A DNA stretch of 64,000 nt from Streptomyces davaonensis JCM 4913 (GTDB lineage: Bacteria > Actinomycetota > Actinomycetes > Streptomycetales > Streptomycetaceae): NCBI RefSeq assembly GCF_000349325.1, contig NC_020504.1:2080053-2144052 (forward strand), in the 5' to 3' direction. Shown piece after piece: positions 8,340 through 16,585 of the stretch (its first letter is position 1; each line of letters opens with the position of its first letter). The position numbers and the translations under genes were made by a program. The notes beneath the pieces are model-generated. The model did not search any database. It had not been told where the DNA came from and saw only the letters and a program-made list of their open reading frames with translations.

Positions 8340-10217
8340 TCAGGGCGCGTACACCGCGGGCCGCGGAGCCGTGGCCATGCCGTTGCCGAGGAAGAAGCTC
8401 GGGTGCGGGGGCTGGTTGTAGGCGGTGTTCTGCCAGGCGAGACCCGTGCGATACATCGTGTCGTGCAGCAGGGTCGTGATCTTCGTGCTCGTCTCGTGCG
8501 GTGTCGAGTAGATCCGCAGGGCCGTGTTGCTGCTGGTCGGCCAGATGACCTCCTCGCGCCAGTCGCCGAGGATGTCGCCGGAGAGCGACGGTGTCGCCTT
8601 GGTGCCGTTGTTGGAGTGGACCGACGCGCCGGTCAGCAGCCGGGTGTCCGACGAGGTGCCGTACTTGTCGATCCGGGTGCCGTCGAGGAGTTCACGGACC
8701 GTGTCCCCGTCCCACCAGGACAGGAAGTTCACGGACGAGGGCTCACGCCCCTTGGTGGCACCGGCCTCGTCCCTGATGCTGCTGTCCGAGGCCGACCACA
8801 TCTCCGCGCCGTCGTTCCCGGCGTGGATGTCCCCGGCCACACCGCGCCCGTTGTCGCAGCAGGCGGCGAGCTTCCAACGGACCGCGCCGTTCGCGGGGTT
8901 GAGGTACAGCTCGGCCGGCTGGGACGTCGACTCGGAGACCTTGAAGTACTCCAGGCCCGTGGTGGACGGGTCGAGATCTCCGAGGTGCTGGGCGTCGCCG
9001 TGCCCGGTCCTCGCGGTCCACAGCCCGCTGCCGTTGTCGTCGACGGCCATCGAGCCGTACACGATCTCGTCCTTGCCGTCGTTGTCGACGTCCCCGACGG
9101 ACAGACTGTGCGAGCCCTGACCGTCGTACCCTTTGCCGGAGTTGGTGGAGGAGTTGGTGTCGAAGGTCCAGCGACGGGTGAAGGAGCCGCCCCGCCAGTC
9201 CCAGGCGGCGATGACGGTACGGGTGTAGTAGCCGCGCGCCATGATCAGCGAGGGCCGGGAGCCGTCGAGGTAGGCGGTGCCCGCCAGGAAGCGGTCCACG
9301 CGGTTGCCGTAGGAGTCGCCCCAGGAGGAGACCGTGCCGCGTGCCGGGACGTGGTCGACGCTCTGCATCGCCCGGCCGGTCCGCCCGTTGAACATGGTCA
9401 GGTACTCGGGCCCGGACAGGACGTACCCACTGGAGTTGCGGTGGTCCGCCGACGAGCTGCCGATCACCGTGCCGCCGCCGTCCACGGTGCCGTCGGCGGT
9501 CTTCATGGCGACCTCGGCCTTGCGGTCGCCGTCGTAGTCGTAGACCTGGAACTGCGTGTAGTGGGCGCCGGAGCGGATGTTGCGGCCCAGGTCGATCCGC
9601 CACAGCCGGGTGCCGTCGAGCTTGATGCCGTCGACGACGGTGTTGCCGGTGTAGCCGGACTGGGAGTTGTCCTTGGCGTTGGTGGGCTGCCACTTCAGGA
9701 CCAGGTCGAGGGCGCCGTCGCCGTCCAGGTCACCGACGGAGGCGTCGTTGGCCTCGTAGGTGTAGGCGACGCCGTCGGGTGTGGTGCCGCCGGCCGGCGG
9801 GGAGATCGGGACGTCCTTGTATCCGGTGCGGAACTGGATCGCGTGGACGGAGTCGCCCTGCTCCACGCCGTTCACGATCGCGCGGACCGTGTAGTCGGCG
9901 TGCGCGGGGGCGCCGGAGTGGAAGTAGTTGGTCGAGCCGGTGATCGGCGTCGCGTTGACCTTCGTACCGGCCCGGTAGAGGTTGAAGGAGACGCTGTCGG
10001 GGTCGGTGCCGAGCCAGCGCCAGCCGACCAGGTTGCCGCTGCCGGTGTACACGCTGACCACGCCCCGGTCGAGCGCTTCGACCTGGCGTGCGGTGGCGGC
10101 CTCGGCCGGGCCGGCGCCGGTCAGCGAGGTGAGTCCGGCGGCGATGAGCGCGGCCGTGGCGCCGAGCGCGGAGAGAACGGCCCTGTGTCGTCTGCGGTGC
10201 CTGTGCGGGTGCATCAT
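8340..10217 (-). CDS. Secreted PL11 rhamnogalacturonan lyase
   Basis: Pectin-degrading lyase of 625 residues that should cleave the rhamnose-galacturonate backbone of rhamnogalacturonan I by beta-elimination. A long Arg/His-rich signal peptide (about 1-40, ending AEA) precedes a fibronectin-like region and the eight-bladed propeller of PL11. Calcium-type loops are visible, for example G-D-L-D-G-D-G-A-L-D, V-Y-D-Y-D-G-D-R-K-A-E and V-G-D-V-D-N-D-G-K-D-E. The length fits single-domain YesW-type enzymes; there is no CBM. ATG at 10217 follows AGGAGG. The WYL regulator gene ends 41 bases upstream on the same strand, so co-transcription is possible. Confidence 0.93.
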   Translation of the reverse strand: MMHPHRHRRRHRAVLSALGATAALIAAGLTSLTGAGPAEAATARQVEALDRGVVSVYTGSGNLVGWRWLGTDPDSVSFNLYRAGTKVNATPITGSTNYFHSGAPAHADYTVRAIVNGVEQGDSVHAIQFRTGYKDVPISPPAGGTTPDGVAYTYEANDASVGDLDGDGALDLVLKWQPTNAKDNSQSGYTGNTVVDGIKLDGTRLWRIDLGRNIRSGAHYTQFQVYDYDGDRKAEVAMKTADGTVDGGGTVIGSSSADHRNSSGYVLSGPEYLTMFNGRTGRAMQSVDHVPARGTVSSWGDSYGNRVDRFLAGTAYLDGSRPSLIMARGYYTRTVIAAWDWRGGSFTRRWTFDTNSSTNSGKGYDGQGSHSLSVGDVDNDGKDEIVYGSMAVDDNGSGLWTARTGHGDAQHLGDLDPSTTGLEYFKVSESTSQPAELYLNPANGAVRWKLAACCDNGRGVAGDIHAGNDGAEMWSASDSSIRDEAGATKGREPSSVNFLSWWDGDTVRELLDGTRIDKYGTSSDTRLLTGASVHSNNGTKATPSLSGDILGDWREEVIWPTSSNTALRIYSTPHETSTKITTLLHDTMYRTGLAWQNTAYNQPPHPSFFLGNGMATAPRPAVYAP

Positions 10218-10258
10218 GAGACGTACCTCCTGGGAGGACGGATGGGTTCCGTTCCCCC

Positions 10259-11197
10259 TCAGTCGCCGCCGTCATCCGTGAAGTTGCCGTATTTTCCGGC
10301 CAGTTCGGCGACGGTTCGGGCGATCCTCGCGCGCAGTTCGGCGGGCTGGAGCACCTCTACGTCCGTGCCGAGGCGCAGGAACTCGCCGTGCGCGTGGTCG
10401 ACGGACTCGATGGGGACGGTGGCGCGGGTCCAGCCGTCGGGCTCCGTACGCAGGTCGCGGGCGCTCGGGAGGGTCCGGCCCGGAGCCAGCCGGACCACCG
10501 CCTCGCTCCGGTGCAGCCGGTCGTGGAAGTCGCGCTGGTACCGGGTCCAGTAGGCGGCCAGGTCGAAGCCCTCGGGGCGGCCGAACTCCTCGCCGGAGGC
10601 CGTCAGTCGGAGGATCTGGTCGACGCGGAAGGTGCGCGGGCCCGGTCCGGCGACGACGTACCAGCGGCCCGCCTTCAGGACCAGTCCGTACGGTTCGAGG
10701 CGGCGCTCGACGTCGGTGGGCTCACGCCAGCGCCGGTACAGGATGTGCAGGACCCGGCTGTTCCACACGGCGTCGGCGACCGCCGGGAGGAATGGGGTCT
10801 CGTCGCCGTCGGCGTACCAGCCGGGGGCGTCGAGATGGAAGCGGGCACTGATCCGGTCGGCCTGGACCGGGAGCGCGGCGCGCACCTTCAGCTCGGCGGC
10901 GGCGAGCACCGAGCCGAGGCCCAGTTCGGCGGCGGGGCCCGGGACCCCGGCGAGGAAGAGGGCCTCGGCCTCGTCGGCGGTCAGCCCGGTGAGGCGGGTG
11001 CGGTAGCCGTCCAGCAGGCGGTAGCCGCCCGCGTGCCCGGCGTCGCCGTACAGCGGCACACCGGCCGCGCTCAGCGCCTCCACGTCCCGGTAGACCGTGC
11101 GCACGGAGACCTCCAGCTCCTCCGCGAGCTGGGCTGCGGTCATCCGGCCCCGGGTCTGGAGCAGCAGGAGGATCGAGACGAGACGGCTGGACTTCAC
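10259..11197 (-). CDS. WYL-domain transcriptional regulator (YafY/DeoR-type HTH)
   Basis: A regulator of 312 residues. The N-terminal winged helix (about 1-55, M-K-S-S-R-L-V-S-I-L-L-L-L-Q) resembles YafY/HTH_11 proteins. The WYL ligand-sensing domain lies around 135-205 (P-Y-G-L-V-L-K-A-G-R-W-Y-V-V-A), followed by a WCX-type C-terminus. I prefer GTG at 11197 because relatives start MKSSRL; GTG at 11203 would add two residues. A perfect inverted repeat spans the start, and a divergent gene begins 41 bases away, so it probably represses itself and that gene. The PL11 gene follows 41 bases downstream, but a role in pectin control is only inference. Confidence 0.85.
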   Translation of the reverse strand: MKSSRLVSILLLLQTRGRMTAAQLAEELEVSVRTVYRDVEALSAAGVPLYGDAGHAGGYRLLDGYRTRLTGLTADEAEALFLAGVPGPAAELGLGSVLAAAELKVRAALPVQADRISARFHLDAPGWYADGDETPFLPAVADAVWNSRVLHILYRRWREPTDVERRLEPYGLVLKAGRWYVVAGPGPRTFRVDQILRLTASGEEFGRPEGFDLAAYWTRYQRDFHDRLHRSEAVVRLAPGRTLPSARDLRTEPDGWTRATVPIESVDHAHGEFLRLGTDVEVLQPAELRARIARTVAELAGKYGNFTDDGGD

Positions 11198-11218
11198 TGA
11201 CACAGGATGTCAGTGAAG
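11192..11218. promoter_or_regulatory. Perfect 11-bp inverted repeat spanning the WYL regulator start
   Basis: CTTCACTGACA (11192-11202), 5 bases, TGTCAGTGAAG (11208-11218). It covers the regulator's start codon and lies just upstream of a plus-strand -10 TAACGT (11225-11230). This is the position expected for an autoregulatory operator controlling both divergent transcripts. Confidence 0.75.
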
Positions 11219-11237
11219 CCCTCCTAACGTGCGGGGC

Positions 11238-11717
11238 ATGCCCTTCACGGAGAAACTGCTGACTGTTCCGCCACCGATCGAGGTGGCGGGCCGACGGATC
11301 AAGCGCTACCACGTCACCACCGACCCGGCGGGCATCGCGCCGGAGGTGGCGCAGGCGGCGTACACGATCCTGCCCAAGCTGCTGCCCGAGCCGGACGGCA
11401 CACCCGCGGCGACCTTCGTCGTGCTGCACCGGGGCGGCGACGACGGCGCCTATCTCAACGCCTACAGCTGGGTGTGGGACAACGTGCTGCACTTCCGGGG
11501 CGCGGCGGCGGGCCAGCCGGTGCTCGGCTGCCCGGACCTCGACCCGGCGCACTTCATCACCCCCGAGCTGCCCTGGATCGGCTGCGTCTGGGAGCTGTCG
11601 CCGATCCTGCACGAGCGGGACGCCTGGGTGCGGCACATCCTCGCGCCCGAAACCCCCGACATCGAGGCCTACTTGGCCGATTCCCTGCCCGAAGGCACCA
11701 CAGGAGACCGTTCATGA
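11238..11717 (+). CDS. Conserved protein of unknown function
   Basis: A 159-residue soluble protein I cannot assign to a characterised family. It starts MPFTEKLLTVPPPIEVAGRR and contains Y-S-W-V-W-D-N-V-L-H-F-R-G and a Trp-rich C-terminal half; it has no signal peptide or membrane segment. ATG at 11238 has no ribosome site, but TAACGT (11225-11230) sits 7 bases before it, which fits a leaderless transcript. GTG at 11229 is the alternative start. Its stop overlaps the next ATG (ATGA), so the two genes are coupled. Divergent control by the WYL regulator is likely. Confidence 0.7.
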   Translation: MPFTEKLLTVPPPIEVAGRRIKRYHVTTDPAGIAPEVAQAAYTILPKLLPEPDGTPAATFVVLHRGGDDGAYLNAYSWVWDNVLHFRGAAAGQPVLGCPDLDPAHFITPELPWIGCVWELSPILHERDAWVRHILAPETPDIEAYLADSLPEGTTGDRS

Positions 11718-12190
11718 GCACCGCGCACGACTTCGACTTCTTCCACGGCGACTGGCAGGTCGCCCACCGCCGCCGTACCGACTTCCTCGACCCGGACAGC
11801 GACTGGGAGGAGTTCACGGGCTCCTCGCGCTGCTGGAGCCTGTTCGACGGTGCCGCGAACATCGACGAGATCGACATGCCGCGCCTCGGCTCGAAGGGGC
11901 TGACCCTGCGCCTGTTCGACCGCGAGACGAAGCAGTGGTCCCTCAGCTGGTCCTCCAGCAGGAGCGGCAAGCTGTTCCCGCCGGTACTGGGTCGTTTCGA
12001 GGGCGAGCGCGGCGCGTTCCACGGCGACGACACGCACGACGGCAAGGACGTGCGGGTGCGGTTCGTGTGGTCGGGCATCTCCGCGACCACGGCCCGCTGG
12101 GAGCAGGCGTTCTCCCCCGACGAGGGGGAGAGCTGGCTGACCAACTGGGTCATGGAGTTCACCCGGGCTTCCGGAACGCCCGCAGGCTGA
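11714..12190 (+). CDS. Conserved protein, possible lipocalin-like (DUF1579-type) fold
   Basis: A 158-residue cytosolic protein. It opens with D-F-D-F-F-H-G-D-W-Q-V, a pattern seen in DUF1579-like and other beta-barrel proteins (F-x-G-x-W), and ends with a repeated barrel-strand pattern (W-E-Q-A-F-S-P-D-E-G-E-S-W). The function is unknown. ATG at 11714 overlaps the previous stop and has CAGGAGA before it, so the pair forms an operon. Its last 32 bases overlap the 3' end of the convergent methyltransferase gene. Confidence 0.7.
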   Translation: MSTAHDFDFFHGDWQVAHRRRTDFLDPDSDWEEFTGSSRCWSLFDGAANIDEIDMPRLGSKGLTLRLFDRETKQWSLSWSSSRSGKLFPPVLGRFEGERGAFHGDDTHDGKDVRVRFVWSGISATTARWEQAFSPDEGESWLTNWVMEFTRASGTPAG

Positions 12191-12902
12191 ACACCGGGTC
12201 GGGACGGCGGCGGTCCGGGTCCGGCAGGACCTCCAGCTCGGCGGCGAAGCGTTCGGTGAGCGGGGCGCCGGGCGGCAGCTGGGTGAACCAGCCCCGGCGC
12301 AGATCGGCCGCGGTGCCACGGGGGCTGCGGCCCTGACCGAGGCCCGTGAAGCTCGCGCCGCCGACGAGGTCCAGGCCCTGCTCGGCGGCGCGGGCCTCGA
12401 CGCGGGCCGAGGCGTCCGGTGCGTCCCGGCGCGGGCGCGGTGCGAGCACGGCGTCGATGTCGCTGCCGACGTCATGGGCGGCGGCCTTGTCGACAGTGGT
12501 CACATACACCCCGCCGGGCCGCAGCACCCGGGCGCACTCGGCGACCACCGCGCCCATGTCGTCGCCCCGGTCCAGCAGGTGCAGCAGCCACACACTGGTC
12601 ACCGCGTCGAACGTCCCGTCGGGAAACGGCAGCCGCCGGCTGTCCGCCAACACCACCCTTCCGGGCAGCCGCGCGGCGGCCATCCGGGCCATCCCGTACG
12701 TCAGATCCGCGCCCGTCACCCGCAGCGCGGGCCGCGCCGCCGCGAGCCGCCGGGTGACGATGCCGGTGCCGCAGGCCACGTCGAGGAGGCTTCGGGCACC
12801 GTCCGGCACCAGGCCGAGCACCGCGTCGGCCGCGGCGGCGGCCCGGGGCTCACCGCCGCGCGAGGAGTCGTAGACGTCGGCTTCCTTGTCGTAGTCGAGC
12901 AC
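12159..12902 (-). CDS. Class I SAM-dependent methyltransferase
   Basis: A 247-residue methyltransferase of unknown substrate. Motif I is L-L-D-V-A-C-G-T-G-I-V-T (about residues 38-49). The acidic motif II position is in V-T-G-A-D, and the post-motif is L-P-F-P-D-G-T-F-D-A-V-T-S. The fold is the UbiE/Methyltransf_11 type. GTG at 12902 begins 7 bases after the stop of the pterin dehydratase gene, so the two are probably one transcript. It ends inside the convergent gene's 3' end (32-base overlap). Confidence 0.82.
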   Translation of the reverse strand: MLDYDKEADVYDSSRGGEPRAAAAADAVLGLVPDGARSLLDVACGTGIVTRRLAAARPALRVTGADLTYGMARMAAARLPGRVVLADSRRLPFPDGTFDAVTSVWLLHLLDRGDDMGAVVAECARVLRPGGVYVTTVDKAAAHDVGSDIDAVLAPRPRRDAPDASARVEARAAEQGLDLVGGASFTGLGQGRSPRGTAADLRRGWFTQLPPGAPLTERFAAELEVLPDPDRRRPDPVFSLRAFRKPG

Positions 12903-12909
12903 GCGCCCC

Positions 12910-13215
12910 TCACTCGGCCCCGTGTCCCGGAGCCAGCGCCTCCACCCGGGCGGCCAGCTCGAAGTCCTTCTCGGTGACCGCGCCGCCCACGCTGTGGGTG
13001 TTCACGGTCAGGGCGACCTTGTTGTAGCCGAGCGTGAGGTCGGAGTGGTGGTCGAGCTCGTCCTGGACCTGGGCGATGTGCACGACCAGCGCGGTGGCCG
13101 CGAAGTGCGAGGGGAGCCGGTAGCCACGGGCCAGGCGGTCCCCGTCGAGCGACCAGCCCGGCAGTTCCGCGAGGCGGTCCTCGATCTCCTTCTGCGACAG
13201 CGGTTCGACGGCCAT
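12910..13215 (-). CDS. Pterin-4a-carbinolamine dehydratase
   Basis: A 101-residue enzyme that dehydrates 4a-hydroxytetrahydrobiopterin formed by aromatic amino-acid hydroxylases. The length and core (L-D-H-H-S-D-L-T-L-G-Y-N-K-V, T-H-S-V-G-G-x-V-T-E-K-D) fit the PCD/DCoH family. The second active-site His region is kept as HH-S rather than the usual HHPE. ATG at 13215 has GGAAGGAGC at good spacing. No hydroxylase gene is adjacent, so its pathway partner must lie elsewhere. Confidence 0.9.
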   Translation of the reverse strand: MAVEPLSQKEIEDRLAELPGWSLDGDRLARGYRLPSHFAATALVVHIAQVQDELDHHSDLTLGYNKVALTVNTHSVGGAVTEKDFELAARVEALAPGHGAE

Positions 13216-13333
13216 GACGCCGCTCCTTCCGGGGCTGGGGGTTCCCTTCCAGACTGCCACAGGGGGACCGCCGAAGCCCTGGTCAGAAGGGGCGGCATGC
13301 CGGATATGGCGATTCGTCGACTACCGTCGTGGC

Positions 13334-14134
13334 ATGACCACCACTCCCACCGACCGGGGCGTCGGCCCGCTGCTGCGGGCCTGGCGGGAGCAGCGCCGGG
13401 TCAGTCAGCTGGAACTGGCGCTGCGCGCCGACTCCTCCGCCCGGCACATCAGCTTCATCGAGACGGGCCGCTCCCGGCCGAGCGAGGACATGGTGCTGCG
13501 GCTCGCCGAGCATCTGGAGGTGCCGGTCCGGGAGCGCAACGCCCTTCTGCTGGCGGCCGGTTACGCGCCGCGCTACTCGCAGACCCCGCTCGACGACCCG
13601 GCGATGGACGCGGTGCGCGCGGGCATGGAGCGGCTGATCCAGGGCTATGAGCCGTACCCGGCGATCGTGGTGGACGCCATGTACAACGTGCAGGCGGCCA
13701 ACCGGGGCATCCTGATGCTGCTGGAGGACATCCCCGAGCAGCTGCTCGCTCCCCCGCTGAACGCGATGCGCCTCACCCTCCACCCGGAGGGCTTGGCGCC
13801 GCGCATCCGCAACCTCCGTGAGTGGCGCGGCCACCTGCTCGCCCAGATGGAACGGCAGATCGCCCTGCACCGCTCGGAGCCGCTGCGGCAGTTGTACGAG
13901 GAGGTGGCGGCTTACCCGGTGCCGGAGGAGGACCCGAGCGAGGAACCGGCGGAGCCCGTCCCCTACTTCGCCCTCCCGATGCTGATCGAGCACGAGGGCC
14001 GGACGCTGTCGTTCATCTCCTCGATCTCCACCTTCAACACCCCGATGGACGTGACGGTCGCCGAGCTGGCCATCGAGACTCTGCTCCCGGCCGACCCGGC
14101 GACGGTCAAGTACCTTCAGTCACTCATGCCCTGA
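13334..14134 (+). CDS. XRE-family regulator with MmyB-like ligand-binding domain
   Basis: A 266-residue regulator. The HTH_3 domain covers about residues 10-65 (W-R-E-Q-R-R-V-S-Q-L-E-L-A-L, then H-I-S-F-I-E-T-G-R-S-R-P-S). The MmyB-like ligand-binding domain (about 95-260) is typical of actinobacterial regulators that often sense fatty-acyl ligands. ATG at 13334 lacks a ribosome site, but TACCGT (13322-13327) lies 6 bases ahead, so translation is probably leaderless. A 10-bp palindrome CGGCATGCCG (13293-13302) is a candidate operator. The 3' end overlaps the convergent membrane gene by 19 bases. Confidence 0.85.
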   Translation: MTTTPTDRGVGPLLRAWREQRRVSQLELALRADSSARHISFIETGRSRPSEDMVLRLAEHLEVPVRERNALLLAAGYAPRYSQTPLDDPAMDAVRAGMERLIQGYEPYPAIVVDAMYNVQAANRGILMLLEDIPEQLLAPPLNAMRLTLHPEGLAPRIRNLREWRGHLLAQMERQIALHRSEPLRQLYEEVAAYPVPEEDPSEEPAEPVPYFALPMLIEHEGRTLSFISSISTFNTPMDVTVAELAIETLLPADPATVKYLQSLMP

Positions 14135-14541
14135 CGTGCCTTCAGCGCCAGGTGCTGGAGCGCGGCGAAGCCGGCGACGGTGAGCGCCTGGAGCACCGTC
14201 CACACCGCGCCGGTGGTGGTCGGCGACAGCCACACCGCGAGCGCGACCAGACTGAGCGCGGCCCAGGCGAAGTTGGCCTCGATCACCACCCGAACGGGGA
14301 GGACGGCGGGCTCGGGGCGGGACGCGAGCCAGCCCACGGCACCGGCGTACACGGCCAGAAACACGCCGAGTTCGAGCAGCAGCGCCCGGTCGACGCCGAA
14401 CAGGTCGCCCAACGGACCGGAAACGGCAAGGTAGGCAAGGGCGTTGGCGCCGGTCACCACGGCGTCGAGGGCGAGGAACCGGCGCAGCACGGTCCGCGGG
14501 TCGGAGGTCCGGGCAAGCACGGCAAGCTGGGTTGCGGACAT
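14116..14541 (-). CDS. Four-helix membrane protein of unknown function
   Basis: A 141-residue integral membrane protein with about four hydrophobic helices (near 23-43, 52-72, 83-105 and 112-130). No catalytic motif is seen. ATG at 14541 follows GGAGGGTG. Proteins of this kind are common beside XRE/MmyB regulators in Streptomyces, and the regulator that overlaps it tail to tail may control it; this link is inference. Confidence 0.72.
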   Translation of the reverse strand: MSATQLAVLARTSDPRTVLRRFLALDAVVTGANALAYLAVSGPLGDLFGVDRALLLELGVFLAVYAGAVGWLASRPEPAVLPVRVVIEANFAWAALSLVALAVWLSPTTTGAVWTVLQALTVAGFAALQHLALKARQGMSD

Positions 14542-14668
14542 GACGAATCACCCTCCGTCGGGTCGGTTGTGAAACGGGAACCGGGGCAGTGGCAGGCGGG
14601 TTCCGGATCGGAGTGCGCCGACCCGGAGCCCGGTGACTCAACGATCGCGCGCCCGTCGTGCCTGGTCG

Positions 14669-14698
14669 ATTACCTCCCGGGTAATGCCGGGCCCGGCA
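14669..14698. promoter_or_regulatory. Two adjoining palindromes upstream of the DUF5753 regulator gene
   Basis: ATTACC-5-GGTAAT (14669-14685) abuts the perfect 14-base palindrome TGCCGGGCCCGGCA (14685-14698). They lie about 90-120 bases before GTG 14788 in a 246-base gap that holds no gene. They may be operators, or a terminator-like structure for a short upstream transcript. Confidence 0.4.
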
Positions 14699-14787
14699 GT
14701 GGCGAGCGCCTCACCGCCGAACCTGTGAGAGCGCAAGCGGAACGTGGCACACTGCACGGGTACTTCGGCGCGTAGGGGAGGCGTGGC

Positions 14788-15651
14788 GTGAGTGAGCGGC
14801 GGCCTGCGCCGACCGTGGGCCAGGTGGTGCTCGGCAAGCGGCTTCAGGAGCTCCGGGAGGCGGCCGGACTCAAACGCGAGGAAGCCGCGAAGGTCCTGCG
14901 AGTGGCCTCGGCGACGGTACGGCGGATGGAGATGGCCGACGTCGCCCTGAAGATCCCGTACGTACAGGTGCTGCTGGAGACCTACGGCGTGCCCGAGGAG
15001 GAGGCGACGGCCTTCGTCTCGCTGGCCGAGGAGGCGAACCAGCCGGGCTGGTGGCAGCGGTACCGCGACGTACTGCCGGACTGGTTCAGCATGTATGTGA
15101 GCCTGGAGGGCGCGGCGCGGATGATCCGCTCCTACGAGCCGCACTTCGTGCCGGGCCTGCTCCAGACCGAGGACTACGCGCGCGCCGTACTGGAAGCGGG
15201 GACGATAGGCCAGACCGGGCCGGAGTCCATAGAGCGGCATGTGGCCCTGCGCATGGAGCGGCAGCGGCTGCTGGAGGGCCCGGACCGGCCGCACATCTGG
15301 GTCATCATGGACGAGACGGTGCTGCGCCGGCCGGTGAGCGACCACACGTCGGTGATGCGCGAACAGCTCGACCGGCTGCTGGAGTTCGCCGACCGGGACC
15401 AGGTCACGCTTCAGATCGCCGAGTTCGCCCGCGGCCCGCACCCCGGCACCTATGCGCCCTTCACCCTCTTCCGGTTCGCCGAGCCCGAACTGCCGGACAT
15501 GGTCTTCACCGAGTATCTGACCGGCGCGCTGTACCTGGACTCCCGCACGGAGGTCGCGGCGCATCTGGAGGTCCTGGACCACATGTCCACGGGTGCCGCC
15601 TCAGCCGACCGCACGAGAAAGCTCCTCAGGGAGCGCCGCGCGGACTTCTGA
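14788..15651 (+). CDS. XRE-family regulator with DUF5753 domain
   Basis: A 287-residue DNA-binding protein of the type multiplied in Streptomyces (whiJ/bldB-linked families). The HTH spans about residues 12-65 (L-R-E-A-A-G-L-K-R-E-E-A-A-K-V-L). DUF5753 spans about 100-280, with V-P-G-L-L-Q-T-E-D-Y-A-R and the terminal R-K-L-L-R-E. GTG at 14788 has AGGGGAGG 6 bases before it. The next gene is a DUF574 methyltransferase, a frequent neighbour of such regulators. Relatives usually act on a small partner protein gene; none is adjacent here. Confidence 0.88.
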   Translation: MSERRPAPTVGQVVLGKRLQELREAAGLKREEAAKVLRVASATVRRMEMADVALKIPYVQVLLETYGVPEEEATAFVSLAEEANQPGWWQRYRDVLPDWFSMYVSLEGAARMIRSYEPHFVPGLLQTEDYARAVLEAGTIGQTGPESIERHVALRMERQRLLEGPDRPHIWVIMDETVLRRPVSDHTSVMREQLDRLLEFADRDQVTLQIAEFARGPHPGTYAPFTLFRFAEPELPDMVFTEYLTGALYLDSRTEVAAHLEVLDHMSTGAASADRTRKLLRERRADF

Positions 15652-15713
15652 CGTCGCACGCACGACCCCGCACACACGACCCGGATTCACGACCCCCGAG
15701 GAGCGCACACCGT

Positions 15714-16493
15714 ATGACCGACATCGACACCAGCCGGCCGCACCCGGCCCGGGTGTACGACTGGTGGCTGGGCGGCAAGGACAACTACCCGGTGGACGAG
15801 GAGCTGGCCCGGCGGATCCTCGCCGTGGACGGCACGGTGCTGCGCGGGGCGCGCGCCAACCGCCGGTTCATGCACCGGGCGACCCGGACCGCCGCCGAGG
15901 CGGGGATCCGGCAGTTCCTGGACATCGGCACCGGCATCCCGACCGAGCCCAATCTGCACCAGGTGGCCCAGTCGGTCGCCGCCGACTCGAAGGTGGTGTA
16001 CGCCGACAACGACCCGATCGTGCTGCGGCACGCGGAGGCGCTGCTGCACAGCTCCGCCGAGGGCTCCACGCACTATCTGCACGCGGACGTCCGGGACCCC
16101 GACACGATCCTCGGGCAGGCGGCCGTACACCTGGACCTCGACCAGCCGATCGCCCTGTCGCTGGTGGCGCTGACCCACTACCTGGGTGAGGAGGCCCACG
16201 GCCTGCTGAAGAAGTACGTCGCCGCCCTCGCGCCCGGCAGCTTCCTGGTGCTGTCCCAGGTCACCCCTGACCTGAGCCCCGAGGCGATCGAGAAGGCCGC
16301 CGAGCAGTTCCGCCGCAGCGGCACGCCCTTCCACCCCCGCTCCCTGGCCGAGTTCAGCCGCTTCTTCGAGGGCCTGGAGCTGCTCGGCCCCGGCGTGATC
16401 CCGGTGACCGGGTGGCGTCCCGAGCCGGAGGACGTGGCCGCCCAGGCCGAGGGCATCGTGCCGGTGTACGCGGGCGTCGCCCGCAAGCCGTGA
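15714..16493 (+). CDS. SAM-dependent methyltransferase, DUF574 family
   Basis: A 259-residue protein of the actinobacterial DUF574/Methyltransf_19 family. It has the family start R-P-H-P-A-R-V-Y-D-W-W-L-G-G-K-D-N-Y, the SAM loop F-L-D-I-G-T-G-I-P-T, and V-V-Y-A-D-N-D-P-I-V for ribose binding. The substrate is unknown. ATG at 15714 follows GAGGAGCG. It starts 62 bases after the DUF5753 regulator in the same direction and may share its transcript. A palindrome follows its stop. Confidence 0.87.
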   Translation: MTDIDTSRPHPARVYDWWLGGKDNYPVDEELARRILAVDGTVLRGARANRRFMHRATRTAAEAGIRQFLDIGTGIPTEPNLHQVAQSVAADSKVVYADNDPIVLRHAEALLHSSAEGSTHYLHADVRDPDTILGQAAVHLDLDQPIALSLVALTHYLGEEAHGLLKKYVAALAPGSFLVLSQVTPDLSPEAIEKAAEQFRRSGTPFHPRSLAEFSRFFEGLELLGPGVIPVTGWRPEPEDVAAQAEGIVPVYAGVARKP

Positions 16494-16506
16494 CCTGCAA
16501 ACCCTG

Positions 16507-16518
16507 ACCCGTACGGGT
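16507..16518. terminator. 12-base palindrome after the DUF574 gene
   Basis: ACCCGTACGGGT is a perfect palindrome 13 bases after the stop and 68 bases before narG. It is short for a terminator and may instead be an operator of the nar operon. Confidence 0.4.
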
Positions 16519-16529
16519 GCCGTGAAAAG

Positions 16530-16585
16530 GTGCGCTCCCTCGCTCCGCCCTAGGTTCAAGACCACGGGCAAGCAAGGGAGCGCAC
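16530..16585 (+). promoter_or_regulatory. Inverted repeat enclosing the narG ribosome site
   Basis: GTGCGCTCCCT (16530-16540) pairs perfectly with AGGGAGCGCAC (16575-16585), which contains the narG Shine-Dalgarno AGGGAG and abuts its GTG start. If the leader begins upstream of 16530, translation would be masked. A TAGGTT (16551-16556) could be a -10; in that case the left arm is not transcribed and the repeat would act as DNA. Confidence 0.6.

Noticed and set aside
16507..16585. Riboswitch before narG
   Set aside because: Only a simple inverted repeat is present; no known riboswitch core or conserved loop was recognised.
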